This document shows, in pieces, positions 7,664 through 15,585 of a stretch of DNA of 64,000 nt. Under the pieces are notes generated by a model. The model ran no database searches. It saw only the letters and a list, made by a program, of their open reading frames with translations, and was not told the DNA's origin. The stretch spans positions 1 to 64,000 of the forward strand of contig CADBSK010000013.1 of the NCBI GenBank assembly GCA_902797305.1. The letters are read 5' to 3'. Every line of letters starts with the position of its first letter. Within the stretch, counting starts at the first letter, position 1. A program made the translations under genes and the position numbers. The DNA is from an uncultured Spirochaetaceae bacterium (GTDB lineage Bacteria; Spirochaetota; Spirochaetia; Treponematales; Treponemataceae).

Positions 7664-8880
7664 TATTTGTTTGCTTGAATAAAAGCTTTTAATTCCTGAA
7701 TTTTGTTTGTTTCTTCCCAAGGGAAGCCTTCTCTACCAAAGTGTCCGTAACTAGCAGTTTTGCGGTAAATTGGCTGTTTAAGATTTAAGGTCTTTATGAT
7801 TCCTGCTGGTGTACAGTCAAAAATCTTTTTAACAGCTTCTTCGATTAGGGCGCGAGGAGCCTTTTCTGTTCCAAAAGTTTCGACGAGAATAGAAACAGGG
7901 AACGGAACACCGATTGCGTATGCAAGTTCAACTTCTGCGCGGTCTGCAAGCTTTGCTGCAACGATGTTTTTAGCGATATAACGAGCCATATATGCTGCTG
8001 AACGGTCAACTTTACTTGGATCTTTACCACTAAAGGCACCGCCACCGTGACGACCCATTCCACCGTATGTGTCTACGATAATCTTACGACCTGTAAGACC
8101 TGAGTCTCCGTCCGGTCCTCCAGTTACAAATCGTCCGGTTGGATTGATAAAGAACTTAGTTTTATCATCTAAGAGACCTGTTGGTTCAAGAACTGGTTTA
8201 ATAATCTGTTCAATGATTGTTTTTTCGATTTCTTCGTGTGTAACGCTTTCATCGTGCTGATGAGAAACTACGACTGTATCGATTCTTACAGGTTTGTATC
8301 CATCGTATTCTACTGTTACCTGGCTTTTTGCATCCGGTCTAAGCCATTTGATTGTACCGTTGTGACGCAATTCGTGGGCTTTTAATAGAATCTGATGAGA
8401 ATAATAAACAGGAGCAGGCATAAAAGAAGGGGTTTCGTTACATGCAAAACCGAACATCATTCCCTGGTCTCCGGCTCCCTGCTGACCTTCGTATTCTTCC
8501 AGACCTTTTCCAACAACTCCCTGATTGATGTCGGCGCTCTGAGCATGAAGTCTGTTCATAAAGAGACAGTTTGCTCCATCAAGTCCTACTTTTGGGTCAT
8601 TGTATCCGATATCTAAAGCTACGTTACGAGCAATTTTTTCTACCTGTCGATTAAATGACTGTATTTCTGAGTCTGTAAAAGGCTTTGAAAATCCGATTTC
8701 TCCTCCCACAAGCAAAAAGTCGGTAGAAGAAAAACTTTCGCAAGCTACGTGTGCATTTGGATCTAAAGAAAGACAATAATCAAGAACTGCGTCAGAAACT
8801 TGATCGCATAATTTGTCAGGGTGGCCTTCGCCAACAGATTCTGATGTGAATAAATAGTGATTAGAAGTGATAATTCCCAT
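7663..8880 (-). CDS. metK: S-adenosylmethionine synthetase
   Basis: Makes SAM from methionine and ATP. At 405 residues it has all family signatures: [22 protein letters not shown], the [12 protein letters not shown] loop, the substrate stretch [24 protein letters not shown] and [19 protein letters not shown]. The ATG at 8880 is supported by AAGGAG six bases upstream; longer in-frame readings pass through the 5' leader. That leader is about 80 nt from a sigma-70 promoter at 8968-8996 and folds like a SAM-II-class riboswitch (see the separate entry), so translation may be repressed by SAM. nth follows by TAATG overlap. Confidence 0.97.
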   Translation of the reverse strand: MGIITSNHYLFTSESVGEGHPDKLCDQVSDAVLDYCLSLDPNAHVACESFSSTDFLLVGGEIGFSKPFTDSEIQSFNRQVEKIARNVALDIGYNDPKVGLDGANCLFMNRLHAQSADINQGVVGKGLEEYEGQQGAGDQGMMFGFACNETPSFMPAPVYYSHQILLKAHELRHNGTIKWLRPDAKSQVTVEYDGYKPVRIDTVVVSHQHDESVTHEEIEKTIIEQIIKPVLEPTGLLDDKTKFFINPTGRFVTGGPDGDSGLTGRKIIVDTYGGMGRHGGGAFSGKDPSKVDRSAAYMARYIAKNIVAAKLADRAEVELAYAIGVPFPVSILVETFGTEKAPRALIEEAVKKIFDCTPAGIIKTLNLKQPIYRKTASYGHFGREGFPWEETNKIQELKAFIQANK

Positions 8881-8886
8881 TTGGAA

Positions 8887-8950
8887 CTCCTTTTTAGCAA
8901 GATTTACCGGTTTTACGGCCTCCGTTCTGCAATTTGGATAACTCGACGGA
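8887..8950 (-). promoter_or_regulatory. Candidate SAM-II-like riboswitch in the metK leader
   Basis: Reading the minus strand, TCCGT pairs with ACGGA to form P1 (8950-8946 with 8925-8921). The enclosed loop reads GAGTTATCC...ATTGCAG, like the SAM-II loop with its conserved CC and UUGCAG. After P1 come a short GCCG/CGGT hairpin and GTAAATCTTGCTAAAAAGGAG-type sequence, carrying the conserved GCUAAA just before the Shine-Dalgarno. Two pseudoknot contacts are possible: loop GCAG with UUGC, and loop UCC with GGA of the ribosome site. The SAM-II consensus used is from memory. The extra small hairpin is not in the classic form. No covariance search was possible. Confidence 0.6.
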
Positions 8951-8967
8951 TATTCAATTGTATGTTC

Positions 8968-8996
8968 AATATAACGACTTGCAGGAAATTGTTCAA
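8968..8996 (-). promoter_or_regulatory. Sigma-70-type promoter of metK
   Basis: On the minus strand TTGAAC (8996-8991) and TATATT (8973-8968) are separated by 17 bases. A start about seven bases downstream would place the riboswitch-like P1 stem within roughly the first 15 nt of the transcript and give a leader of about 80 nt before the metK ATG. Confidence 0.65.
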
Positions 8997-9151
8997 CAGA
9001 AATATTTGATAGTGGCTGAATCAATTATAAATGGGTGTGTCAATCCTTCTATCAAAAAACTTAAAATAATAATAGAATTTTATAAACCTATGTACATTTA
9101 AAAAATATTGTAGTAAAATATTAAATCATAGAATTGGTTATGGAGGGTGAA

Positions 9152-9472
9152 ATGTCACTCAAAAAAACATTTTCAAAAGATAAGACAAAGTGTAATGTTA
9201 CTTTTACAGTGTCGGCAGAAGCAGCTCAGGGAGCTAAGTCTGTAAATATTGCTGGAGATTTTAACAGTTGGAGTAGCACAGATACTCCTCTTAAACAGGG
9301 AAAAGACGGTTCTTTCTCAGTAAAGCTAGAACTTGAAGCAAACAGAGAATATCAGTTCCGTTATTTATTGGATGGATACAAATGGGAGAACGACTGGAAA
9401 GCAGATAAATACATTCCAGCTCCTTATTCTAACGCAGACAATTCTGTTGTTGTAACAAAACCTTCTAAATAA
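9152..9472 (+). CDS. Stand-alone CBM48 (glycogen-binding) domain protein
   Basis: A 106-residue protein that is almost entirely one carbohydrate-binding module 48/isoamylase N-terminal-type fold. The motif KSVNIAGDFNSWS (about 34-46), then FSVKLEL and YQFRYLLDGYKWENDW, is the classic pattern seen in AMPK beta subunits and glycogen enzymes. There is no catalytic domain, signal peptide or membrane segment, so it probably acts in the cytoplasm, perhaps tethering something to glycogen. GGAGGG lies four bases before the chosen ATG; an upstream in-frame ATG at 9140 is less likely. It is a single-gene unit ending in a strong terminator. Confidence 0.88.
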   Translation: MSLKKTFSKDKTKCNVTFTVSAEAAQGAKSVNIAGDFNSWSSTDTPLKQGKDGSFSVKLELEANREYQFRYLLDGYKWENDWKADKYIPAPYSNADNSVVVTKPSK

Positions 9473-9476
9473 ATGC

Positions 9477-9508
9477 AAAAGGCACTTCAAAACGAAGTGC
9501 CTTTTTTA
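9477..9508 (+). terminator. Rho-independent terminator after the CBM48 gene
   Basis: A perfect 8-bp stem, GGCACTTC with GAAGTGCC, encloses the five-base loop AAAAC and is followed by six T. The stem is preceded by four A. Confidence 0.92.
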
Positions 9509-9510
9509 AT

Positions 9511-9577
9511 TTAGGGTTTATTACAAACCCTAAAAACGGCGAAGTCAAGGCTTTAAGCGTACGCGTGCTTTGACTCG
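9511..9577. repeat. Two further hairpin-forming inverted repeats in the convergent gap
   Basis: A perfect 9-bp inverted repeat (TTAGGGTTT with AAACCCTAA, five-base loop) is followed by CGA(A)GTCAA...TTGACTCG, which encloses the palindrome GCGTACGC. The second is followed by a T-rich stretch. They lie between two convergent genes and may take part in termination from either side, but neither has a clean U-tract on the exonuclease strand. Confidence 0.5.
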
Positions 9578-9587
9578 ACGTATTTTT

Positions 9588-10367
9588 CTATTCCTGAATT
9601 TTTATTTCGATTGGACAGTGATCGCTTCCGGTAACATCTTTTAAAATTGTAGAAGAAATAACTTTGTCGATAAATGCAGGGTTTACGCACTGGTAATCAA
9701 TACGCCACCCGATATTCTTTTCCCGTGCATGAAAACGGTAACTCCACCAGGTGTATTGTGCAGGTTCATTGCAAAAGTGTCTAAAGGTATCTACATAACC
9801 GGCTTGAGTAAAGGTGTCCATCCATGCTCGTTCTTCTGGAAGGTAGCCTGGATTTTTTTCGTTTGTTTTTGGATTTGCAAGGTCGATTGGTTTGTGGGCA
9901 ATGTTGTAGTCACCGCACAAAACAATGTTAAAACCTTCTGCCACTAGTTGATTGCATTTGTTTAACATTGCTTCGCAAAAAGCAAGTTTGTAGTCTAGTC
10001 TTGCTCCTGCATCCTGACTATTAGGAAAATATGCACTGATTACAGCGAGTTTGTTGTATTTAGCAATTAATACGCGGCCTTCGCTGTCAAAACGTTCATC
10101 CTGCATAATTTCTACTGAATCAGGTTCTTTTTTGCTGTAAATTGCTGTTCCCGAGTAACCGGGTTTTTTTGCACTTGAAAAATACGAGTGGTAATAGATG
10201 CTCTTATTCGGGCTTTCTGGATTTAGTAATGCTGGAGAAAGCTGTCCGGGGCAAGCTTTTGTTTCTTGTATGCAAACAACATCTGCGTTGCTCTGCAAAA
10301 TCCAGTCGATAAAGCCTTTTTTTTCTACGGCTCTGATGCCGTTAACATTCCAGGAGATAATATTCAT
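9588..10367 (-). CDS. xth: Exodeoxyribonuclease III / AP endonuclease
   Basis: Cuts DNA at abasic sites and degrades 3' ends in base-excision repair. The 259-residue protein shows the family motifs in order: ISWNVNGIRA at the start, VCIQETK with the metal-binding Glu, CGDYNIAH with the catalytic Asp and Asn, and the final GSDHCPIEI with the Asp-His pair. It also has the WWSYRFHAREKNIGWRIDY block of the ExoIII subgroup. No good Shine-Dalgarno precedes the ATG. It stands alone, convergent with the CBM48 gene. Confidence 0.96.
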   Translation of the reverse strand: MNIISWNVNGIRAVEKKGFIDWILQSNADVVCIQETKACPGQLSPALLNPESPNKSIYYHSYFSSAKKPGYSGTAIYSKKEPDSVEIMQDERFDSEGRVLIAKYNKLAVISAYFPNSQDAGARLDYKLAFCEAMLNKCNQLVAEGFNIVLCGDYNIAHKPIDLANPKTNEKNPGYLPEERAWMDTFTQAGYVDTFRHFCNEPAQYTWWSYRFHAREKNIGWRIDYQCVNPAFIDKVISSTILKDVTGSDHCPIEIKIQE

Positions 10368-10416
10368 AAGTAAAGATTAGCATATAAAAAAAATTTTTTG
10401 AATAAAAATAAGTGGC

Positions 10417-10454
10417 AAAAAAAGAGGGATGGTCGAGATTATCGAAACCACCCC
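10417..10454 (-). terminator. Rho-independent terminator of the outer-membrane protein gene
   Basis: On the minus strand GGGTGGTTTCGA pairs with TCGACCATCCC with small mismatches, and is followed by TCTTTTTTT. It lies 72 bases after the stop codon of the barrel-protein gene. Confidence 0.8.
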
Positions 10455-10525
10455 TTATTAGGAATGCGGTGATTGAACCTTAAGACTAGCTCAAATACCG
10501 TAAAATGTATTAGACAAAGATTTAA

Positions 10526-11227
10526 TTAGAATCTGTATACGAAAGATACGTCTGGGATAAGCATAAGTGCTGAATTGTTATCAAGATCATCTGTTGTTGT
10601 CTCAGAAACTTTAGGATTGTTATTATTTACATATGTTGAACCAGTTCCGTGTCCCCAAAGGTATGCAAATGTTAAACCAATTTTGAGACCAGCCTTTTTA
10701 GAAAGTAAAAATTCAGCATCGGCTTTTGTTCCAATACCTAAATAAATATTAGTTGTTGTGTATGTTGCATTATAGTTTCCGAATAAAACGGAAGAATAAT
10801 TTACATCATCATTGAACGCAAGTATCATAAGATCAAATCCTGCAGCAACATTTAAATTGAATGATTTATTTATGTCAAATGTGTAATAAGGTCCAATTAA
10901 ACCATTGAACTGAAAGCCACCGTCATAGATATTTGAACCGTCACCTTTACTGCCATTAGAATAGGTAGTTTCCCATTTGCATTCAGAATTAAGAGGGAAC
11001 AAGAAAGATGTTTCAAGCATAAAACCAAAATCTTTTGTAAGTCCTAAATCACCTTCAAGCTTTAACCCCAATGAGTTGGTTGTACGAACGGTTTTTTGAT
11101 TATCTACACTGTCATCATAGTAGTTGCCTAATCCATACGCAAAACCAGCGCTTCCTTTGAATGTAAGTGCAAATGAACTTGTTGCAATTAAAGCTCCCAT
11201 TGCAATTGCAGCTAATAATTTTTTCAT
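10526..11227 (-). CDS. Putative outer-membrane beta-barrel protein
   Basis: A 233-residue exported protein. A clear signal peptide (MKKLLAAIAMGALIATSSFA) is followed by alternating-pattern strands (LTFKGSAGFAYGLGNYY, LGLKLEGDLGLTKDFGFMLETSF, FNLNVAAGFDLMIL, FGNYNATYTTTNIYLGIGTKADAEFL, AGLKIGLTFAYLWG). It ends in SFVYRF, a terminal Phe typical of proteins folded by the BAM complex. The repeated amphipathic strands suggest an eight- to ten-strand barrel. AGGAGG precedes the ATG by about nine bases. It has its own promoter and terminator although it lies 77 bases after ftsK on the same strand. Function is unknown. Confidence 0.82.
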   Translation of the reverse strand: MKKLLAAIAMGALIATSSFALTFKGSAGFAYGLGNYYDDSVDNQKTVRTTNSLGLKLEGDLGLTKDFGFMLETSFLFPLNSECKWETTYSNGSKGDGSNIYDGGFQFNGLIGPYYTFDINKSFNLNVAAGFDLMILAFNDDVNYSSVLFGNYNATYTTTNIYLGIGTKADAEFLLSKKAGLKIGLTFAYLWGHGTGSTYVNNNNPKVSETTTDDLDNNSALMLIPDVSFVYRF

Positions 11228-11254
11228 TTAAATGTCCTCCTAAATGAAATACAA

Positions 11255-11282
11255 ATTATAAAACAATGTTAGTGCTTTAAAT
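11255..11282 (-). promoter_or_regulatory. Promoter of the outer-membrane protein gene
   Basis: On the minus strand TATAAT (11260-11255) is preceded at 16-17 bases by the weak -35 ATTTAA. The ATG follows about 28 bases after the -10 and has a good AGGAGG, giving a short normal leader. Confidence 0.5.
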
Positions 11283-11304
11283 TAAATTTTACAACCCCAA
11301 TTTT

Positions 11305-14300
11305 TTAAGAAGGAACATGGATGATTTCTCGAGGTTTAGAGCCGTTTGCAGGACCTACAATTCCTCTTTCTTCCATTTCTTCTACCAGGCGGGCTGCGCG
11401 GTTATAACCAATGCTTAATCGTCGCTGAAGATAACTTGCACTTGCTTTGCCAGACTGAATAACTATATCAAGGGCTTGTTCGTAGAGAGGGTCTCCGGAA
11501 CCGTCATTAAACAGTCCTGTTCCACCTCCATTTTCATCTTCTTCGTCTTCTACAAAGATTTCATCGTCGATATATTCTGGTTCACCGAGAGTTTTTACAA
11601 AATCAACAACAGCTTCTACATCGTTATCGCTTTCGAAAGTTCCCTGAATTCTTACTGGATATGGATCCACTGCACTTGCGTAGAGCATGTCACCCTTACC
11701 AAGAAGTTTTTCTGCACCAACAGAGTCGATGATAATGTTAGAATCGGTACGGCTTGAAACCATGAATGCAATTCGGCTTGGGATGTTTGCCTTGATTAAA
11801 CCTGTAATTACGTTTACAGAAGGTCGCTGGGTAGCAAGAACAAGGTGAATACCTACAGCGCGGCTCATTGCGGTTAATCGGGCAACGATGCTTTCGAGAT
11901 CGCGACCACTGGTTGCCATAAGGTCTGCAAATTCGTCTATGATGACAACTATGTAAGGCAATTTTTCGGTGCAGATATTTCTTTCCTGGATTCGCTTGTT
12001 GTAGTTAGAAATATCACGAACTCCCATTCCGTCTAAAAGCGCGTAGCGGCGTTCCATTTCGCAAAGACAATACTGAAGAGCCTGAATTGCTTTTTTGGGT
12101 TCAGTAATTACAGGAGTCAAAAGATGTGGAATGTCATTGTAGAGTTTAAGTTCAACTACTTTTGGGTCTACAAGAATCATTTTTACTTCTTTTGGAGAGC
12201 GTTTGTACAAAATAGAAAGAATGAGGGAGTTTACACAAACAGATTTTCCGGCACCGGTTGCACCTGCAATCAAAAGGTGAGGTGTTTTTGCAATGTCGAT
12301 AATCTGGCTTTTTCCAAGGATGTCTTTTCCTAGAATAACCGGAATGGCCATTTTCTTAAATTCCGGTAAGTCCTGTTCAATCATTTCGCGGAAAGAAACA
12401 ATTGAACGCTTTTTGTTTGGTATTTCGATACCAACGGCTGCTTTTCCTGGGATTGGGGCTACGATACGAACGCTGCTTGCGGCAAGACTTAAAGCGATAT
12501 TGTCCTGAAGTCCTACGATACGGCTAAGTTTTACACCTGGTGCAGGGGCGATTTCGAACATTGTAACAACCGGGCCTTTTTTTACACCGATTACTTCTGC
12601 ACTGATGCCAAACTGATTCAAGGTTTCTTTGAGTTTAAGTGCGTCCTGTTTTGTTGCATCGTCGATTATCCAGTACTGGTCGTCTTCGTATTCTTCAAGT
12701 AAATCTGTTGGAACGATGTATGGTTTTTTAGGTGCAACGCGATTGGTTTTTGGACTGTTATCGGTTGCAATAGTTGTTCGTTTTGGTTCTTGAGAATCAA
12801 AGATATTTTTTTCTGCAGAAGGAACTGGAACAGAAATTTCCTGGTCTTCATCTGCCTGGTCTGCCCTGCTTTCGGAATCTAGCTCTGTATTTAGCTCTGA
12901 ATCCGATTCTGAATCATCAGATGCTTTTGCGCTGGCGTAGATTGATTCCTCCGGCTTGTATGGAGTTCCATTTTCTAATTCATCTTTTGCGTCTGCGGCC
13001 ATGTCAGCAAATACATCGCTTGCAATTCCAAATCCTGATGGTTCTAAATCGAATCGGGTTGGAGCTGATTCTTCTGAGATACCTCTTTCGTCTGAGGTGT
13101 GGATTTCTTCTGAGAGGTCAGTTTCTTCTGTGTGATCTGCTTCTTCCTCTACAGAGTTGTTTTCACTATAAGAATCATCTTCTTCGCTATAATCGGTTTC
13201 CTCGATTTTGCTTTCTTCTGTTGTCGGGTCGATATCAAAAAAGTCCTCTGAGAGAGTGTCAGGAGAAAAGTCGTCTTCGGAGATGCTTTCATTTAAGCTT
13301 ACTTCAAAGTCATTTGCAGCCTGTTCAAAAGCTTCGTCCAGTTCTTTAGCGGCTTCTTCTGGGGTATAAGCCTGTTCATTTGTAGGTTCTTCAGAAGGTT
13401 CTGTTTCTGCCTCATTAAATTGTTCAGAGGTTTCTTCTTTCTGTGGGGTAAAATCAAAATCGGTGATTTGACTTTCAGGGTCCTCAAAATCATCTTTAGG
13501 TTCTGAGTAAAGTTCTTCTGAATTAGAGTTATAATCCTGTTCGTCGTTACCGTAAGGGGATTTATAAGCTGAATATGAATCTGTTTGTTCAGCTTCGGTT
13601 TCTTCTATAGAGTCTGTTTCTGATGCTGTATCTGGTTGTTCTGCAGAATAACTTTCTGTGTTTGCATAGGATTCTTCTGCGGAATAGCTTTCGGTTTCTG
13701 CATCGGTACCTGTTTCTTTTTCAGATTCATTTAAGTCTTCGTCTGTAAAGGCAAGGGCAGCGTATTCTTCCTGGGTTATAAAGGCTCCTGGATTTTCTGA
13801 ATCTTCATGGGCTACTGTATTTTCTGATTCTGATGAAGTGGATTCTTGTTCGTTTACGCTAGTTTCTGGTTCTTCATCAAAAACATGGGCAAATGGGTCG
13901 TCTTTTGGCGGAATATATTCTTCTTGTGAATCTGTGGCTGGAGAATTGTAGTTTTCAGAATCAGGATTTTCCTCAAAGGAATCGTTGTCATCTGAGAGAG
14001 ATGTTTGTTCGCTTATAGAATTTTCCTTCTCTTCAGAGGAATCAGAATCTTGGTTTATAACGGCATTGCTTTTTTTGCCGTTAAAGAGTTTTTCGCCGAT
14101 AATTCCTGCTAAAAGAATTTCGATTACGATAAGCATTATTCCGATTAAAATGGCTAAAGTTAATTTTATTGTAGTAAAATCATCGTAACTTGAGGCCTGA
14201 ATTGAGTCGCAAAATTTTTCTGTTCCTACGGCTGTAAAGAAAGGAATGATTGCTGTTATCAGTCGCATCGATTTTTTTCCATTCCATCTTGATGTAAAAC

Positions 14301-14517
14301 ATGAAATTGCGGCTATAAAAATAAATACAGGAATCAAAATACTTGAATATCCGTACGCCTTAGAAAGAATTTGGCCAAGTTTATTCAAAAAATTGAAATT
14401 TGGGTTTTCTAAAGCACCTAAATCAATGAATTGGGTCAAAATTGTTAATGTGAAAAATGCCGCTACAAGTAAAAGAATAAAGCCGGCACCGATGTTAGGT
14501 TTATTTGATTTCTTCAT
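11305..14517 (-). CDS. ftsK: DNA translocase FtsK/SpoIIIE with long acidic linker
   Basis: A septum-located ATP-driven pump that moves chromosomes through the closing septum. The 1070-residue protein starts at MKKSNKPNIG. Four membrane helices come first (about 9-30, 47-68, 76-93 and 113-137). A linker of roughly 450 residues follows, extremely rich in Glu, Ser and Asp, with short near-repeats such as YSAEE. The motor (about 590-990) has Walker A GATGAGKS and Walker B VVIIDEFADL. The C-terminal gamma winged helix (IGYNRAARLVEEMEERGIVG) recognises polarity sequences. Upstream in-frame codons before 14517 look non-coding. The ATG follows a GATAAT box by six bases without a Shine-Dalgarno. Confidence 0.96.
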   Translation of the reverse strand: MKKSNKPNIGAGFILLLVAAFFTLTILTQFIDLGALENPNFNFLNKLGQILSKAYGYSSILIPVFIFIAAISCFTSRWNGKKSMRLITAIIPFFTAVGTEKFCDSIQASSYDDFTTIKLTLAILIGIMLIVIEILLAGIIGEKLFNGKKSNAVINQDSDSSEEKENSISEQTSLSDDNDSFEENPDSENYNSPATDSQEEYIPPKDDPFAHVFDEEPETSVNEQESTSSESENTVAHEDSENPGAFITQEEYAALAFTDEDLNESEKETGTDAETESYSAEESYANTESYSAEQPDTASETDSIEETEAEQTDSYSAYKSPYGNDEQDYNSNSEELYSEPKDDFEDPESQITDFDFTPQKEETSEQFNEAETEPSEEPTNEQAYTPEEAAKELDEAFEQAANDFEVSLNESISEDDFSPDTLSEDFFDIDPTTEESKIEETDYSEEDDSYSENNSVEEEADHTEETDLSEEIHTSDERGISEESAPTRFDLEPSGFGIASDVFADMAADAKDELENGTPYKPEESIYASAKASDDSESDSELNTELDSESRADQADEDQEISVPVPSAEKNIFDSQEPKRTTIATDNSPKTNRVAPKKPYIVPTDLLEEYEDDQYWIIDDATKQDALKLKETLNQFGISAEVIGVKKGPVVTMFEIAPAPGVKLSRIVGLQDNIALSLAASSVRIVAPIPGKAAVGIEIPNKKRSIVSFREMIEQDLPEFKKMAIPVILGKDILGKSQIIDIAKTPHLLIAGATGAGKSVCVNSLILSILYKRSPKEVKMILVDPKVVELKLYNDIPHLLTPVITEPKKAIQALQYCLCEMERRYALLDGMGVRDISNYNKRIQERNICTEKLPYIVVIIDEFADLMATSGRDLESIVARLTAMSRAVGIHLVLATQRPSVNVITGLIKANIPSRIAFMVSSRTDSNIIIDSVGAEKLLGKGDMLYASAVDPYPVRIQGTFESDNDVEAVVDFVKTLGEPEYIDDEIFVEDEEDENGGGTGLFNDGSGDPLYEQALDIVIQSGKASASYLQRRLSIGYNRAARLVEEMEERGIVGPANGSKPREIIHVPS

Positions 14518-14760
14518 AATCACATTATCGGAAAAAAAATAATTCAATTTTAAATTTTTTTTAGTAATATTTGTGCTTTTTGGTGTATCAAAAGCGATTA
14601 ATAGTGTAGAGGGAAGAAGAAAATAGAAAAGGAAACGAAAATTGATGTTGATTGAATTATAAAATATTGTTAATGTGTTGGTGAGTACAAAAAGTGTTTT
14701 CTTCAGGTCACGGTGCTGACTTCTTTCCCTCATTTTATTTTTTCAAAATGGGAGAAAAAA

Positions 14761-15549
14761 ATGAAATCCTTTTTATCAAAGTTCCAGACAATGAATTTTG
14801 ACCAGCTTATTGCCGTAAATGGCGGCTACGGTGGTGGTTCAGGAGGTTCTGGTAGTTCCAGTTGTAGCGGAGGTGGGTACAGTTCCTCAAGTGGCTTAAC
14901 TGCTGCCCGTTATGTTAACGCTCGTAATCGTGCAAAGGAACTCGCTGCAAAAGCAGCTGCAAAAAACGGTGGTTCAAGTTACAGCCTTCCGAGTACCGGA
15001 TACGATGCTCTAACAAACGGCCTGAATTCCGAACGATACACCCAGGCCCGCGATAACGCAGAAAAAAGAAAGAAGGAGGAAGAGGCGGCAGCAGCAAAAA
15101 AACAGGCTGAACTGGAAGCTCAAAAAAAGGCGGAATATGAAGCCTTTAATGCTTATATTGAGAATCAAAAAACTAAAAAAGGTGAATATGACCTTGGAAC
15201 TTTTGACTGCGACATATGGGTACAGGAAACTCTTAAAAATCTTGGAAAAGATATAACAGAACAATGGAATGATGCTAAAACAACAAATGTTGCAGGACAT
15301 GAACAGGCTCTTGAAGGACAGACTACAAATACACCTGAGAATGGCTGGAGTGTAGTTTTGATGACGGATTCAGATAAATATTCGATTAATCATACGGGCT
15401 TGATACGCGTAAATGATGATGGTTCTTGTGATTTATATCAGAATTCAAAGTATTGTCCTTATGAAGAACATTATAGTTCTGTTAAAGAGTTTGAAAATTC
15501 CTATGCTTACAATGATTTTGATTATTTACATGTTTTAGGAAAAAAATAA
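14761..15549 (+). CDS. Double-glycine-leader protein with Cys/His hydrolase-like C-terminus
   Basis: I do not recognise a named family. The first 22 residues (MKSFLSKFQTMNFDQL, then IAVNGG) look like a double-glycine leader of the kind cut by C39-peptidase ABC exporters. A Gly/Ser-rich stretch follows (23-45). Two related helical motifs, LTAARYVNARNRA (about 46-58) and LNSERYTQARDNA (88-100), lead into a charged Ala/Lys/Glu helix to about 138. The C-terminal 125 residues have FDC at 148-150 and NHTGLI at 210-215. This is the Cys...His order of NlpC/P60 or CHAP hydrolases, though too weak to assign. GGGAG precedes the ATG at 14761. The next gene, 37 bases on, encodes a secreted WG-repeat protein. 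No exporter is in the window. Confidence 0.72.
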   Translation: MKSFLSKFQTMNFDQLIAVNGGYGGGSGGSGSSSCSGGGYSSSSGLTAARYVNARNRAKELAAKAAAKNGGSSYSLPSTGYDALTNGLNSERYTQARDNAEKRKKEEEAAAAKKQAELEAQKKAEYEAFNAYIENQKTKKGEYDLGTFDCDIWVQETLKNLGKDITEQWNDAKTTNVAGHEQALEGQTTNTPENGWSVVLMTDSDKYSINHTGLIRVNDDGSCDLYQNSKYCPYEEHYSSVKEFENSYAYNDFDYLHVLGKK

Positions 15550-15585
15550 TGACTAATATTTAATTGAGGATATTAAGGAAAAAAT

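Noticed and set aside
8881-9024. An N-terminal extension of metK of 48 residues
   Set aside because: It would be read through the promoter and structured leader; the strong AAGGAG and the family's usual N-terminus support the start at 8880.
12774-13349. A long plus-strand frame of 191 codons opposite ftsK
   Set aside because: It is the mirror of the Ser/Glu-rich linker of ftsK; its Leu/Arg-rich composition is what the reverse frame of such repeats gives. No ribosome site or family features.
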